Shown here: piece by piece, positions 53,791 to 64,000 of the stretch
How positions within the stretch are numbered: the first letter of the stretch is position 1
How the letters are laid out: the number at the start of each line of letters is the position of its first letter
NCBI RefSeq assembly: GCF_040807025.1
Contig: NC_090943.1
Coordinates: forward strand, 121,161,900-121,225,899
From: Struthio camelus
Lineage: Eukaryota; Chordata; Aves; Struthioniformes; Struthionidae
Length of the DNA stretch: 64,000 bases
Reading direction: 5' to 3'
Program-made: the position numbers and the translations under genes
Notes under the pieces: model-generated
What the model saw: the letters and a program-made list of their open reading frames with translations, nothing else
Told to the model about the DNA's origin: nothing
Database searches by the model: none

Positions 53791-56296
53791 ACATGTCCTG
53801 GAGCACAGAGCTGGGTATTCTTTCGATCTTAATTGCAGCTTTCAGAGATTGAGGCTGTGGAACTAACTATATCAGTGCCCTGGCATTAAAAAGTGGACTT
53901 ATGCTGTTTCCATGAGTATTACAGAGCAGTTAAGTTAGCACCTTTAACTGTGTCATCTTAAAGTTCTCTTTCCTTTTGGGCAGGGAAGAAGTAGCCCTGA
54001 ACAGTTAACTCAGATCAATCAATGTCACAAACGCCTAACAGCTGATTGCCAAGTCTGTAGGAGAGACCATCCTCGCTGCCATCTGCTCCTGCTGAAGAGC
54101 CTGTACCAAATTTTGTCTTGTTAGGCTTCTTTTAAAATCCAAGACTATGAGTAGCTTTTAGGGATTGTCTCTTTGGAAAGCTAATGGGGGAATAGTTATG
54201 TGGGTTCTCAGCAGTGTACACAAGACTAAATGTTGCCACTTGCAAGAGGAGGCCGATATTAATTCACAGCATAGGATGCCATTTTGGTGTCCCCATCACA
54301 CCAAACAAGTCCTCTGGTTGCCCATCAGGACCAAATAAACCGTTTCCCTCACTGAACACCTCCCCTTTGGTGTAAAGGTGTCTGCCTGGGAGCTAATGTA
54401 AAATAATTCCTTGCTTTGTTTTGTTCTGCGTCTTGGACAGACATCCCTGAGCTTTGCCTTCAGAGGTGTACTGTGTTTCCATTGCTTTACCCGGTCTAGA
54501 AATGAAACTGTGTGCCACTTCCACTAGAAACTCAGGAGTCTAATGGCAATTAGACGGTGCAATTTCTAGATTACAATCTGTAAAAAGATCTACTTGCACA
54601 TACAAATTGAAACACAGTTTGTGACCACTTTGCAGGGAAGGCAATTAACATGTCCATTGCTGGTTTTTTCCATAACTTATTATGAGCCTTTATTATTTGT
54701 ATTGCGATATCACCCAGAGGACATTGCAAGAAGTGGGAGCTATGTTAAGCAACACCTTGCACAACCGTGTAGGAAAGCATGATACTCTTCTTGGAAGTCT
54801 TGCAGTCTTTGCGAAGACAAGCTTCAACAAGTGGGTTAGCAAGTTTCACCCAATTTCACACAGCTCCGCTTTTGTGTAGAGCCAATCCAAACCACTGCCA
54901 CGTGTTCCAAGAATATTTTTCCAGCTAAACCAGCATAATACTTGTCAAGCTGAGGGAGCTGACAGCAACCTGCCTGATGCTGCCAACAGTCAGTTAAATA
55001 TACATGTATCAGGTGATGCTGAATCAAATCTTTTTATCTTTTCATCATCGTATCTGCCCTAATGTGTTTGTATGGCTGCTCAACCAACCCGTTCCACTAT
55101 GTCCCTATCTAACCTTAGTAAGTCCTATAGTCACTCTTCAACATCAATATCCTTTCTGCATTTATCACTGAGGTCACTGGAATATGTTCATTTTTATTAC
55201 ATGTTCTGGATGAAGTTATTTATTCTCTACTAGTGAAAGCTTGAGACTTGAATTCAAAAGAGTCAAAGTTTGTTCCAGCTTTGTTGCAAACTTGCTGAGT
55301 GATCTAGACAGGTCCCAACCTCTTCAGTACAATTTCCTCTTCTGTAAAGTGGTACCAACTGCATGGCAACATGGGCTCTAAGATCTTCAAAAGGATGTTA
55401 ACAGTGAACTGTTGAAGGAAAACACTGTAGAAGTGCAGCTTATTATTGCAATAGAGTTTGGGGAAACACTGAACTTTGCTGTAAGCAAATACATGCAGTG
55501 TGTATTCAGGCCAGATACTATCCGTAAGCACCGCTGTGCTAACAAAATTCAAAGTTCACTCCTATTAACAGTTGTATGTTGCTCCTGGTTCCCATTAGCA
55601 TCTTTAGTTTACTGAGTCCCTTTGAGCACCACGGTGCCGCTTGATGAGTAAGTCAGGATTTGCTCTCAAGGTGGAGAATATGGGGAGGACAGTCACAGGG
55701 GAGTCTCTGTGGGCACTACCAAAAGCTGACTGGGCAGAGGAGCAGGAGGCAGGTTCATGAGCCACAACTCACCTGTTTACTCATGGACTTTGAAGACCTT
55801 TTGTCATATAACAGTCTGTCCCAGTGAATAGGGTCCGGTACAGAAGCATGGCCAAGGGAGAGCCTATAGAGACAGCTCTTGGAGGCTTCAGAAAGTGGAA
55901 TATTCCTTCAACCTCCTTCTGCTATACAGTCCATGCAAACAGACCACGAGATTCTGGTATCCATCTCCTAAGGGAATATAAGAGCTTATACCCATACACT
56001 GGACACATAATAGGCATGCATACATATATACCACACAAGAACACACATGTGCAGTGCACACAAAGGTGCAGTCTGTTTCAGGTCTCTGTTGTATGTTTTT
56101 TAACATTCAAATGATAAAGGAATAATCTCAAGCAGTCTCTTTCAATGGATAATTATTCTCCTCACTGAAAACCCACTGCTTGAAGGTTTGAATTTGTGCA
56201 GTTTCACCCTCCTGACTCTGCTTTTTCTTATGTTTTTTTTTGTGCAAATTAAGGAGCTCTCTGCTACAAGAATTCATCCTTTGTAGTTATTTACAA
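53791..56296. other. intergenic stretch without recognisable genes
   Basis: AT-rich unique-looking DNA. I see no conserved exon, RNA gene or further repeat. Short open frames here are at chance length. Confidence 0.5.
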
Positions 56297-56416
56297 CAGA
56301 GGCAGCGAACAGACGCAGCAGTTTGCGCAGCAGTTCGCGCAGAAGGGCGCCAGAAGGCAAAGAAGGCATCTCTCCATTTTGCACATTTTGCACAGTGGTG
56401 TGTCCTTCCCCGGGGC

Positions 56417-58801
56417 ATGGTCATGACACGCTGCAGAGCACATTCCCCAGTGGCTGCGGGAGGTGCTGCATTGGCTGTATCTGAGGCCTCAACCCAGACA
56501 GACCCTCAGACAGCAGATGCAGCTCTGCAGGTGTCAGGCTGCAGGGAGTGCCTGGGGCCTCTCCGTGAGGCCTGGGCTGACAGTCAGCTCTCCTGTGTGA
56601 GGTGTGCTGTGGTTGACCAGTTGCATCACCAGATAAAGGAGTTACAGGAGGAGGTTAGTAGGCTGCGTAGCATCCGAGAGGATGAGCGGGAGATTGACAG
56701 GGCGTTCTCGGAGACTCAGCTCCGGGAGTCCCCTGCCCCCACTGCAGCGGAGGTGTCAGAGGGCTCAGCACCGTGTGTAAAGGTGCATCATAACGCTGTT
56801 GAAGAGGGCTGGAAGCTGGTGATCTCTCGTAGAAGGAGAAAGGTTCTTGCTCCTCCTCAAGACTTACCCTTGAAGAACAAGTTTAGCGCCCTCCAAGCCG
56901 AGGAGGAGCTGGGCATGGCTCCAAGGGAGGCAACTGGCCTGGCAGACCCTGTGCCGTGCAGGAACCCTCGGAAGAAACGGCGAGTGATTGTTGTGGGTGA
57001 CTCCCTGCTGCAGGGGACAGAGGCACCTATCTGCCGACCTGATCTCTTGTCCAGAGATGTTTGCTGCCTGCCAGGGGCTCGAATAAGAGATGTCGTGGAA
57101 AGACTGCCAAGGCTTGTCCACGCGTCGGACTACTACCCTCTGCTGATCTTCCATGTGGGTGCTAATGACACGAAAGGCAAACTGGAAACCATCAAACGGG
57201 ACTTCAGAGCTCTGGGAATGGTGGTCAAGGGTCTGGGAGCCCAGGTGGTTTTCTCCTCAATCTTGCCTGTGAGGGGAAAGGACAGGAGGAGGAGTAGACG
57301 AGTTTTCCAAGTTAACAGCTGGCTGCGCCGCTGGTGTTGGCAACAGGGCTTTGGTTTCTATGACCATGGGACCCTGTTTGAAGATCAACAGCTGATCTCC
57401 ATCATCTCTAGGCCTCTCTCCATCATCTTTGAAAGGTCCTGGAGATCAGGAGAGGTGCCTGAGGACTGGAAGAAAGCCAATGTCACGCCAGTCTTCCAAA
57501 AGGGCAAGAAGGAGGAGCCAGGAAACTACAGGCCTGTCAGCCTCACCTCCATCCCTGGAAAGGTGATGGAACAGCTCCTCCTGGAGGTCATCTCTAAGCA
57601 TCTGGAGGACAAGAAGGTGATCAGGAGTAGTCAGCATGGATTCACCAAAGGGAAATCATGCTTGACCAATCTGATAGCCTTCTATGACAGAATGACTGGC
57701 TGGGTAGATGAGGGCAGAGCAGTGGATGTTGTCTTTCTGGACTTCAGCAAGGCTTTTGACACTGTCTCCCATCACATCCTCCTAGGTAAGCTCAGGAAGT
57801 GTGGGCTAGATGAGTGGACGGTGAGGTGGCTTGAGAACTGGCTGGATGGCCGAGCTCAGAGGGTTGTGGTGAATGGCGCAGAGTCGAGTTGGAGGCCTGT
57901 GGCTAGTGGTGTCCCCCAGGGGTCAGTCCTGGGCCCAGTCTTGTTCAATATATTCATCAATGACCTGGAGGAAGGGACAGAGTGCACCCTCAGCAAGTTT
58001 GCTGATGATACTAAACTGGGGGGAGTGGCTGACACACCAGAAGACTGTGCTGCCATTCAGAGGGACCTGGACAGGCTGGAGAGGTGGGCGGAGAGGAACC
58101 TCATGAAGTTCAAGAAAGGCAAGTGCAAGGTCCTGCACCTAGGCAGGAATAATCCCATGCACCAGTACAGGCTGGGGACTGACCTGTTGGAAAGTAGCTC
58201 TGCCGAGAAGGACCTGGGAGTGCTGGTGGACAACAAGTTAAACATGAGCCAGCAGTGTGCCCTTGTGGCCAAGAAGGCCAATGGGATCCTAGGGTGCATT
58301 AGGCAGAGTGTTGCCAGCAGGTCGAGGGAGGTGATCCTGCCCCTCTATTCAGCCCTGGTGAGGCCTCACCTGGAGTACTGTGTCCAGTTCTGGGCTCCCC
58401 AGTACAAGAGAGACATGGCACTCCTGGAGAGAGTCCAGCGGAGGGCTACCAAGATGATTAGAGGGCTGGAGCATCTCTCCTCTGAAGAAAGGCTGAGGGA
58501 GCTGGGCCTGTTCAGCCTGGAGAAGAGAAGATTGAGAGGGGATCTCATCAACGTGTACAAGTATCTGAAGGGGGAGTGTCAAGAGGATGAGGCCAGCCTC
58601 TTCTCCGTGGTGCCCAGCAACAGGACAAGAGGCAATGGGCAGAAACTGAACCACAGGAAGTTCCATCTGAACCTGAGAAAAAACTTCTTCACTGTGAGGG
58701 TGACAGAGCATTGGAACAGGTTGCCCAGAGGGGTGGTGGAGTCTCCTTCGCTGGAGATATTCAAAACCCGTCTGGATGTGATCCTGGGCAATATGCTCTA
58801 G
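56417..58801 (+). CDS. fused frame: CR1 ORF1 joined to a truncated reverse transcriptase
   Basis: One open frame of 794 codons plus stop from the first ATG. Residues ~1-326 are outer ORF1: a Cys-rich segment ([12 protein letters not shown]...CVRC), a probable coiled coil ([18 protein letters not shown]), a basic stretch, then an SGNH esterase-like domain with GDS (S196) and GAND (N250). From ~327 the frame enters the nested CR1: reverse transcriptase with [18 protein letters not shown] and FADD motifs, ending at the normal ORF2 stop. The esterase DxxH block and the RT N-terminus (including the GPDG region) are absent. The fusion arises because the insert adds 1491 bases, a multiple of three. 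It is a genomic accident unless shown to be expressed. Confidence 0.85.
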   Translation: MVMTRCRAHSPVAAGGAALAVSEASTQTDPQTADAALQVSGCRECLGPLREAWADSQLSCVRCAVVDQLHHQIKELQEEVSRLRSIREDEREIDRAFSETQLRESPAPTAAEVSEGSAPCVKVHHNAVEEGWKLVISRRRRKVLAPPQDLPLKNKFSALQAEEELGMAPREATGLADPVPCRNPRKKRRVIVVGDSLLQGTEAPICRPDLLSRDVCCLPGARIRDVVERLPRLVHASDYYPLLIFHVGANDTKGKLETIKRDFRALGMVVKGLGAQVVFSSILPVRGKDRRRSRRVFQVNSWLRRWCWQQGFGFYDHGTLFEDQQLISIISRPLSIIFERSWRSGEVPEDWKKANVTPVFQKGKKEEPGNYRPVSLTSIPGKVMEQLLLEVISKHLEDKKVIRSSQHGFTKGKSCLTNLIAFYDRMTGWVDEGRAVDVVFLDFSKAFDTVSHHILLGKLRKCGLDEWTVRWLENWLDGRAQRVVVNGAESSWRPVASGVPQGSVLGPVLFNIFINDLEEGTECTLSKFADDTKLGGVADTPEDCAAIQRDLDRLERWAERNLMKFKKGKCKVLHLGRNNPMHQYRLGTDLLESSSAEKDLGVLVDNKLNMSQQCALVAKKANGILGCIRQSVASRSREVILPLYSALVRPHLEYCVQFWAPQYKRDMALLERVQRRATKMIRGLEHLSSEERLRELGLFSLEKRRLRGDLINVYKYLKGECQEDEASLFSVVPSNRTRGNGQKLNHRKFHLNLRKNFFTVRVTEHWNRLPRGVVESPSLEIFKTRLDVILGNML

Positions 58802-58887
58802 GTGACCCTGCTTGAGCAGGGAGGTTGGACGAGATGATCTCCAGAGGTCCCTTCCAACCTAAACGATTCTGTGTGATTCTGTGTGAT
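57397..58887 (+). mobile_element. nested 5'-truncated CR1 inside CR1 ORF1
   Basis: The left junction follows GCTGAT at 57391-57396. The insert begins within ORF2 at the segment matching about 60505 of the outer copy and runs to the CR1 3' end and tail (GATTCTGTGTGATTCTGTGTG). The outer ORF1 resumes at 58888. TGAT at 57393-57396 and again at 58884-58887 fits a 4-bp target-site duplication. Read side by side, its RT region differs from the outer copy at only about two to three dozen positions over some 1.45 kb. Same orientation as the host element. Confidence 0.88.
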
Positions 58888-58975
58888 GGGGAGAGATGGG
58901 ATCCACCTTACCAAGCGGGGCACGCGTGTCTTTGCCAACAGATTGGCCAGCCTGGTACGGAGGGCTTTAAACTAG
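58888..58975 (+). pseudogene. severed C-terminus of CR1 ORF1 (esterase DxxH block)
   Basis: Codons here read [18 protein letters not shown] and end with TAG at 58973-58975. DGIH (58895-58906) is the third esterase block, normally near residue 330 of ORF1 and carrying the catalytic histidine. It now lies 1491 bases away from the GDS and GAND blocks and has no ATG of its own. Joining positions 57396 and 58888 gives exactly 356 codons including the stop, which shows ORF1 was whole before the insertion. Confidence 0.85.
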
Positions 58976-58980
58976 GCAAG

Positions 58981-61914
58981 ATGGGGGAAGGGGAGTGGTA
59001 TAGTGGCAGGGGAGTCAGTAAAACACCGCTCAAGTCAGGATGCCTCCAGCGGGTGCATACAACCAGGGGAGACAGCATGGGACATGGCTATGGAGGATCC
59101 TCTTGCACCTCTTCTGGGAAGCCTGCGTGCTTGACTGGCTCTCTCAAATGCCTGTATACCAATGCACGCAGCATGGGGAATAAGCAGGAAGAGTTAGAGA
59201 TCTGTGTGCGGTCGCAGGGCCATGATCTCATTGCAGTGACAGAGACATGGTGGGATAGTTCACGTGACTGGGATGCTGTCATGGATGGCTATGTGCTTTT
59301 TAGGAAAGACAGGCCAGGAAGGCGAGGTGGTGGAGTTGCTCTTTATGTGAGGGAGCAACTAGAATGTATGGAGCTCTGCCTCGGGGTGGATGAAGAGCAA
59401 GTTGAGAGCCTATGGGTAAGGATTAAAGGGCAGGCTAACATGGGTGACACTGTTGTGGGGGTCTACTACAGGCCACCTGATCAGGAGGAAGTCATCGATG
59501 AGGCCTTCTACAGACAGCTGGAAGAAGCCTCACGATCACAGGCCCTGGTTCTCATGGGAGACTTCAACCACCCTGACATCTGTTGGGAAGACAGCACAGC
59601 TAGGCACAAACAGTCAAAGAGGTTCCTGCAAAGCATTGATGATAATTTCTTGACCCAGGTGGTGGAGACGCCAACGAGGAGAGGTGCAATGCTAGACCTT
59701 GTACTAACGAACAAAGAAGGTCTAGTTGGAGAGGTGAAGGTTGGGGGCAGCCTTGGCTGCAGTGACCATGAGATGGTGGAGTTCAGGATCCTGCGAGGAG
59801 GGAGCAGGGCAATGAGTAGGATTGCAACGCTGGACTTCAGGAGAGCTGACTTTGGCCTCTTCAGGGACCTACTTAGGGGAATCTCCTGGGGTAGGGCCCT
59901 AGAAGGAAGAGGGGTCCAAGAGAGCTGGTTAATATTCAAGCGTCACTTCCTCCAGGCTCAAGATCGGTGCATCCCTCTGAGGAAGAAGTTCGGCAAAGCG
60001 GGCAGGAGACCTGCATGGATGAGCAAGGAACTCCTGGCAAAACTCCAGCAGAAGAAGGAAGTGTACAGAATGTGGAAAAGGGGACAGGCCACTTGGGAGG
60101 AATACAGGGACGTTGTCAGAGCGTGCAGGGATGCGACAAGGAAGGCTAAGGCCCAGTTGGAATTAAATCTGGCAAGGGATGTCAAGGACAACAAGAAGGC
60201 CTTCTTCAAATACATCAATAGCAAAAGGAAGACTAGGGAAAACGTGGGCCCGCTGCTGAATGGGGCAGGTGCCCTGGTGACAAAGGATACAGAGAAGGCA
60301 GAGTTATTGAATGCCTTCTTTGCTTCCGTCTTCACTGCTAAGGCCAGTCCTGAGGAATTCCAGACCTTAGAGGCAAGAGAGGAAGGCTGGAGAAAGGAAG
60401 ACTCTCCCTTGGTGGAGGAGGATCAGGTTAGAGATCTTTTGTCCAAACTTGACATCCACAAATCCATGGGCCCCGATGGGATGCACCCACGAGTGCTGAG
60501 GGAGCTGGCGGATGTTATCGCTAGGCCACTCTCCATCCTCTTTGAAAGGTCCTGGAGATCAGGAGAGGTGCCTGAGGACTGGAAGAAAGCCAATGTCACG
60601 CCAGTCTTCCAAAAGGGCAAGAAGGAGGAGCCAGGAAACTACAGGCCTGTCAGCCTCACCTCCATCCCTGGAAAGGTGATGGAACAGCTCCTCCTGGAGG
60701 TCATCTCTAAGCATCTGGAGGACAAGAAGGTGATCAGGAGTAGTCAGCATGGATTCACCAAAGGGAAATCATGCTTGACCAATCTGATAGCCTTCTATGC
60801 TGGAATGACTGGCTGGGTAGATGAGGGGAGAGCAGTGGGTGTTGTCTTTCTGGACTTCAACAAGGCTTTTGACCCTGTCTCCCATCACATCCTCCTAGGT
60901 AAGCTCAGGAAGTGTGGGCTAGATGAGTGGACGGTGAGATGGCTTGAGAACTGGCTGGATGGCCGAGCTCAGAGGGTTGTGGTGAATGGCGCAGAGTCGA
61001 GTTGGAGGCCTGTGGCTAGTGGTGTCCCCCAGGGGTCAGTCCTGGGCCCAGTCTTGTTCAATGTATTCATCGATGACCTGGAGGAAGGGACAGAGTGCAC
61101 CCTCAGCAAGTTTGCTGATGATACTAAACTGGGGGGAGAGGCTGACACACCAGAAGACTGTGCTGCCATTCAGAGGGACCTGGACAGGCTGGAGAGGTGG
61201 GCGGAGAGGAACCTCATGAAGTTCAAGAAAGGCAAGTGCAAGGTCCTGCACCTAGGCAGGAATAATCCCATGCACCAGTACAGGCTGGGGACTGACCTGT
61301 TGGAAAGTAGCTCTGCCGAGAAGGACCTGGGAGTGCTGGTGGACAAGAAGTTAAGCATGAGCCAGCAGTGTGCCCTTGTGGCCAAGAAGGCCAATGGTCT
61401 CCTGGGGTGCATTAGGCAGAGTGTTGCCAGCAGGTCGAGGGAGGTGATGCTGCCCCTCTACTCAGCCCTGGGGAGGCCTCACCTGGAGTACTGTGTCCAG
61501 TTCTGGGCTCCCCAGTACAAGAGAGACATGGCACTCCTGGAGAGAGTCCAGCGGAGGGCTACCAAGATGATTAGAGGGCTGGAGCATCTCTCCTCTGAAG
61601 AAAGGCTGAGGGAGCTGGGCCTGTTCAGCCTGGAGAAGAGAAGATTGAGAGGGGATCTCATCAACGTGTACAAGTATCTGAAGGGGGAGTGTCAAGAGGA
61701 TGAGGCCAGCCTCTTCTCCGTGGTGCCCAGCAACAGGACAAGAGGCAACGGGCACAAACTGAACCACAGGAAGTTCCATCTGAACCTGAGAAAAAACTTC
61801 TTCACTGTGAGGGTGACAGAGCGTTGGAACAGGTTGCCCAGAGAGGTGGTGGAGTCTCCTTCCCTGGAGATATTCAAAAGCCGTCTGGATGTGATCCTGG
61901 GCAATATGCTCTAG
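58981..61914 (+). CDS. CR1 ORF2, endonuclease-reverse transcriptase, intact frame
   Basis: 977 codons plus stop. It nicks target DNA and reverse-transcribes CR1 RNA at the nick. An APE-type endonuclease fills roughly residues 55-275: N61 (in YTNARS), E88 (in VTETWW), GDFN at 193-196 and SDHE at 261-264. The reverse transcriptase spans roughly 480-800: [12 protein letters not shown] with D625, [10 protein letters not shown], and FADD at 711-714. No stop or frameshift was seen. Compared with the nested copy it has FDPVSHH instead of FDTVSHH, and other scattered changes. The ATG at 58981 lies five bases after the ORF1 stop; an alternative ATG is at 59077. The frame is open further upstream, into the nested copy's 3' UTR, by chance. 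Confidence 0.92.
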   Translation: MGEGEWYSGRGVSKTPLKSGCLQRVHTTRGDSMGHGYGGSSCTSSGKPACLTGSLKCLYTNARSMGNKQEELEICVRSQGHDLIAVTETWWDSSRDWDAVMDGYVLFRKDRPGRRGGGVALYVREQLECMELCLGVDEEQVESLWVRIKGQANMGDTVVGVYYRPPDQEEVIDEAFYRQLEEASRSQALVLMGDFNHPDICWEDSTARHKQSKRFLQSIDDNFLTQVVETPTRRGAMLDLVLTNKEGLVGEVKVGGSLGCSDHEMVEFRILRGGSRAMSRIATLDFRRADFGLFRDLLRGISWGRALEGRGVQESWLIFKRHFLQAQDRCIPLRKKFGKAGRRPAWMSKELLAKLQQKKEVYRMWKRGQATWEEYRDVVRACRDATRKAKAQLELNLARDVKDNKKAFFKYINSKRKTRENVGPLLNGAGALVTKDTEKAELLNAFFASVFTAKASPEEFQTLEAREEGWRKEDSPLVEEDQVRDLLSKLDIHKSMGPDGMHPRVLRELADVIARPLSILFERSWRSGEVPEDWKKANVTPVFQKGKKEEPGNYRPVSLTSIPGKVMEQLLLEVISKHLEDKKVIRSSQHGFTKGKSCLTNLIAFYAGMTGWVDEGRAVGVVFLDFNKAFDPVSHHILLGKLRKCGLDEWTVRWLENWLDGRAQRVVVNGAESSWRPVASGVPQGSVLGPVLFNVFIDDLEEGTECTLSKFADDTKLGGEADTPEDCAAIQRDLDRLERWAERNLMKFKKGKCKVLHLGRNNPMHQYRLGTDLLESSSAEKDLGVLVDKKLSMSQQCALVAKKANGLLGCIRQSVASRSREVMLPLYSALGRPHLEYCVQFWAPQYKRDMALLERVQRRATKMIRGLEHLSSEERLRELGLFSLEKRRLRGDLINVYKYLKGECQEDEASLFSVVPSNRTRGNGHKLNHRKFHLNLRKNFFTVRVTERWNRLPREVVESPSLEIFKSRLDVILGNML

Positions 61915-61974
61915 GAGACCCTGCTTGAGCAGGGAGGTTGGACTAGATGATCTCCAGAGGTCCCTTCCAACCTA

Positions 61975-62006
61975 AACGATTCTGTGATTCTGTGATTCTG
62001 TGATTT
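61975..62006 (+). repeat. CR1 3' octamer tail
   Basis: About three to four units of the octamer ATTCTGTG end the outer CR1. The nested copy at 58865-58887 has a variant ten-base unit, GATTCTGTGT, twice. CR1 reverse transcription starts from such short repeats rather than a poly(A) tail. Confidence 0.88.
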
Positions 62007-64000
62007 AGGCCATGAACAAGTCACACCACTTTCTCTTGAGAAACTGAATAGATGGAAATGCTTTATTGAATTGTGACTGTAGAAATATTTGACGTTGACT
62101 CAAAATGCAGCTCATCACAACAGAAAATTGTGGTAATAAGGCAAAAGGCCTGTGATGTCAAAGACAAGGTCAAAATAAAGTTTGCAGTGTAGACTCTTTT
62201 TCCCTTTTATAATGAGCATAATCTACTGCATACCGTAGTAAGTGTATCAGAAGGGTGTAGACATTTAACTGAAGTAGGTCAGATCAGTGTAAAGGTCAGT
62301 TTTAGCTTTAAGAATAGTAACTTAACTATCAAGATATATTTGACTAACTGAACAAAAGTACATTCTTATTCCTCTTGGTTCCTAAATTGCCTGTGTGTAA
62401 TCTTCCCTTCAGATCTAACCTAATGGACATTAATGTCAAAGGGAGTCTGTCAGTGACATCTAGATCTTTGAAACAAACCTTGTTATGTCATGCTAAATTA
62501 AGTCTTCCCGTTTTTCAACTAGGGCATTGGCCTTATTTGTTTTGTGAATACTATCTCATCTAAAGACCTGAAAAATAATAAAGGTCTAATGAATCAAATG
62601 GAATAGAACAACATCGTCTTAATGTAAATAGAAAATAGAAAACTAATTCTAGTATTCTACGAAGGGAAAGAATAGAACGTGGAGGAAGGGAAAAAGACAC
62701 TGCAGTATGCAGACAATTAGGATAATCTGAATAGTATATTCTTTTTTATTGGAATGATGATATGGAAAATGTGTTTTAGCAAAGCAACATTTCTGTTGTA
62801 GAATATTAATCTGACATTGAGTTACATAAAATTTATATAGATATTATCAAATGCATAAAGGGTAGGTCAAAGGAAACTATGGAATTCAGAAAAGTATGAA
62901 ACTAATATGAAATTTCCAAGGACCAAATGCAGAGCTGCTGTGAGAAGGCACAACTCCATTTAGTCCCATATGTGCAATACAATACTGCATTGCTGGAGAA
63001 AAGAGCCATGTGAATAATCTTTGGTTGAATTCTTAGCATACATTAACATTTAACACCACTGGCTTCCAAACAAAGACAGTATTTTATGTCTGTTCAGTGT
63101 TTATGTTAAGTGAAATACAAATGGGCTAGTTTTTGTGCTACTTCATTTTCTGTACCACAGTTCTGAAATTACTGAGACAACATGAGATTTGGCTTATTTA
63201 TGGATTTCCCAATAGTCACTATGATTGGATGAATAAGGAAGTATGAATTATTCTTGCAATTAGGCCCTGACTCTGAGACAAATAATCATTGTTTCTAATA
63301 AAGTGCATTACATATGACCTGTAGCTGCTTGATTTGGTGCACTAGTCCTCTCTAGTCTTCTAAACTAAACAAAGGTGGCTGGATCTATAGTGAGATGTTT
63401 TCACTCCAAGGAATGAATAGCATGTGCAAGGAGTGGCATTAAGTCAGGAAGTACAAGACTGCCTTTTGTATCAAAATACATCACCCTGCACGTAGCACTA
63501 CAGCACAACTACCTTAAATGAAGAGCTCCATACATCTGTGAGCTCTAAGGCTACACCACTGCCATGTCACTGATGGGATACGAGTCTTCTCTACCCGCCA
63601 CTGGCCTTCCCTTGCGCTTGTCCCCATCCTACAATGGCTCGATATCCATGAAATAAAGGAATGATGCTCTGTACTTTTCCTTGACTCATGTAACTTGTTC
63701 TTGCTTGCACATACTTTACACGCACTTGCAGCTGATAGGAAATTACCAGGCTACAGGACCAGCGTAAGTAAGTCTCAGGCAGAGGAGACGGTAGGCTGGG
63801 CGCCTGGATTTTAACATGCAGAGAAGCCAGCCTAAAAGCACTGTGCTACTGGAGCTGCTGTGTTTGTGTGAAATATATGTATATATGGCACGTTTTGAAA
63901 AAACACTTTGGCCAATTTTCCTATTCTAGTTCTATTTCATGTCATTACGTGCTACGTGCTATCCTGCTGTCTATGAAATGGATTTGGTGCCCCTTCATTT
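62007..64000. other. intergenic flank after the CR1 pair
   Basis: AT-rich DNA without a recognisable exon, RNA gene or repeat. AATAAA is present near 63651 on the + strand, and TTTATT occurs at about 62062 and 62744, so 3' UTR sequence of an unseen neighbour (in human ANKRD29 comes next) cannot be excluded. Confidence 0.4.

Larger units (their letters stand above)
56297..62006 (+). mobile_element. near full-length CR1 LINE (outer copy), interrupted by a nested CR1
   Basis: This is a non-LTR retrotransposon of the CR1 clade. It has a 5' UTR, ORF1 (56417-57396 continued at 58888-58975), ORF2 (58981-61914), a short 3' UTR and an (ATTCTGTG)n tail ending near 62006. Without the nested insert it is about 4.2 kb, close to the full CR1 length of about 4.5 kb. 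The two ORFs are five bases apart. The 5' boundary is my estimate from where GC content rises; no target-site duplication was found for this outer copy. Confidence 0.88.

Noticed and set aside
58349-58711. Antisense open frames within the CR1 copies (also 61462-61779, 59508-59939)
   Set aside because: They are mirror frames of ORF2; the same shadows recur in both CR1 copies.
56297-62006. Tandem duplication of CR1 as the origin of the two RT regions
   Set aside because: The first RT lacks the endonuclease and RT N-terminus, and ORF1 resumes in frame right after its 3' tail. A nested insertion explains both junctions, while a duplication does not.

Overview
This is a stretch of a bird nuclear genome. 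The evidence is three intron-rich vertebrate genes with GT-AG introns and CpG-island promoters, plus young CR1 LINE retrotransposons ending in the octamer tail (ATTCTGTG)n typical of bird and reptile CR1. The gene order RIOK3 > RMC1 > < NPC1 is the conserved vertebrate order (human chromosome 18q11; I recall chicken chromosome 2). The species cannot be fixed from the sequence alone.

Layout. Bases 1-~2900 hold the last two coding exons and 3' UTR of RIOK3 (+). Bases ~2900-5590 are a gene-free spacer. A CpG island at ~5590-6420 drives RMC1 (formerly C18orf8, +): 20 coding exons from the ATG at 5996 to the stop at 22341-22343, 684 aa. NPC1 (-) faces it tail to tail: 25 coding exons from the ATG at 51697-51699 to the stop at 22901-22903, 1283 aa, with its own CpG island at ~51340-52620. 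Every splice junction of RMC1 and NPC1 was placed by eye, and the reading phase closes across both genes. The two predicted 3' ends interlock: the NPC1 poly(A) signal lies about 30 bases past the RMC1 stop codon.

From 52620 to 64000 there is no host gene that I can recognise. An old antisense CR1 3' fragment lies at ~53451-53790. A near full-length CR1 lies at ~56297-62006. Its ORF2 (endonuclease plus reverse transcriptase, 977 aa) is open. Its ORF1 is split by a second, 5'-truncated CR1 nested at 57397-58887. The nested copy is in frame, so the ORF1 esterase domain now runs straight into a truncated reverse transcriptase as a single 794-codon frame. Removing the insert on paper restores an exact 356-codon ORF1.

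Function. RMC1 is a subunit of the MON1-CCZ1 Rab7 exchange factor on late endosomes, and that complex is needed for NPC1-dependent cholesterol export from lysosomes. Two genes of one pathway therefore share a convergent 3' junction. The RMC1 promoter carries a CLEAR-like E-box, which fits a lysosomal gene. RIOK3 is an atypical RIO-family kinase with no clear role in that pathway.
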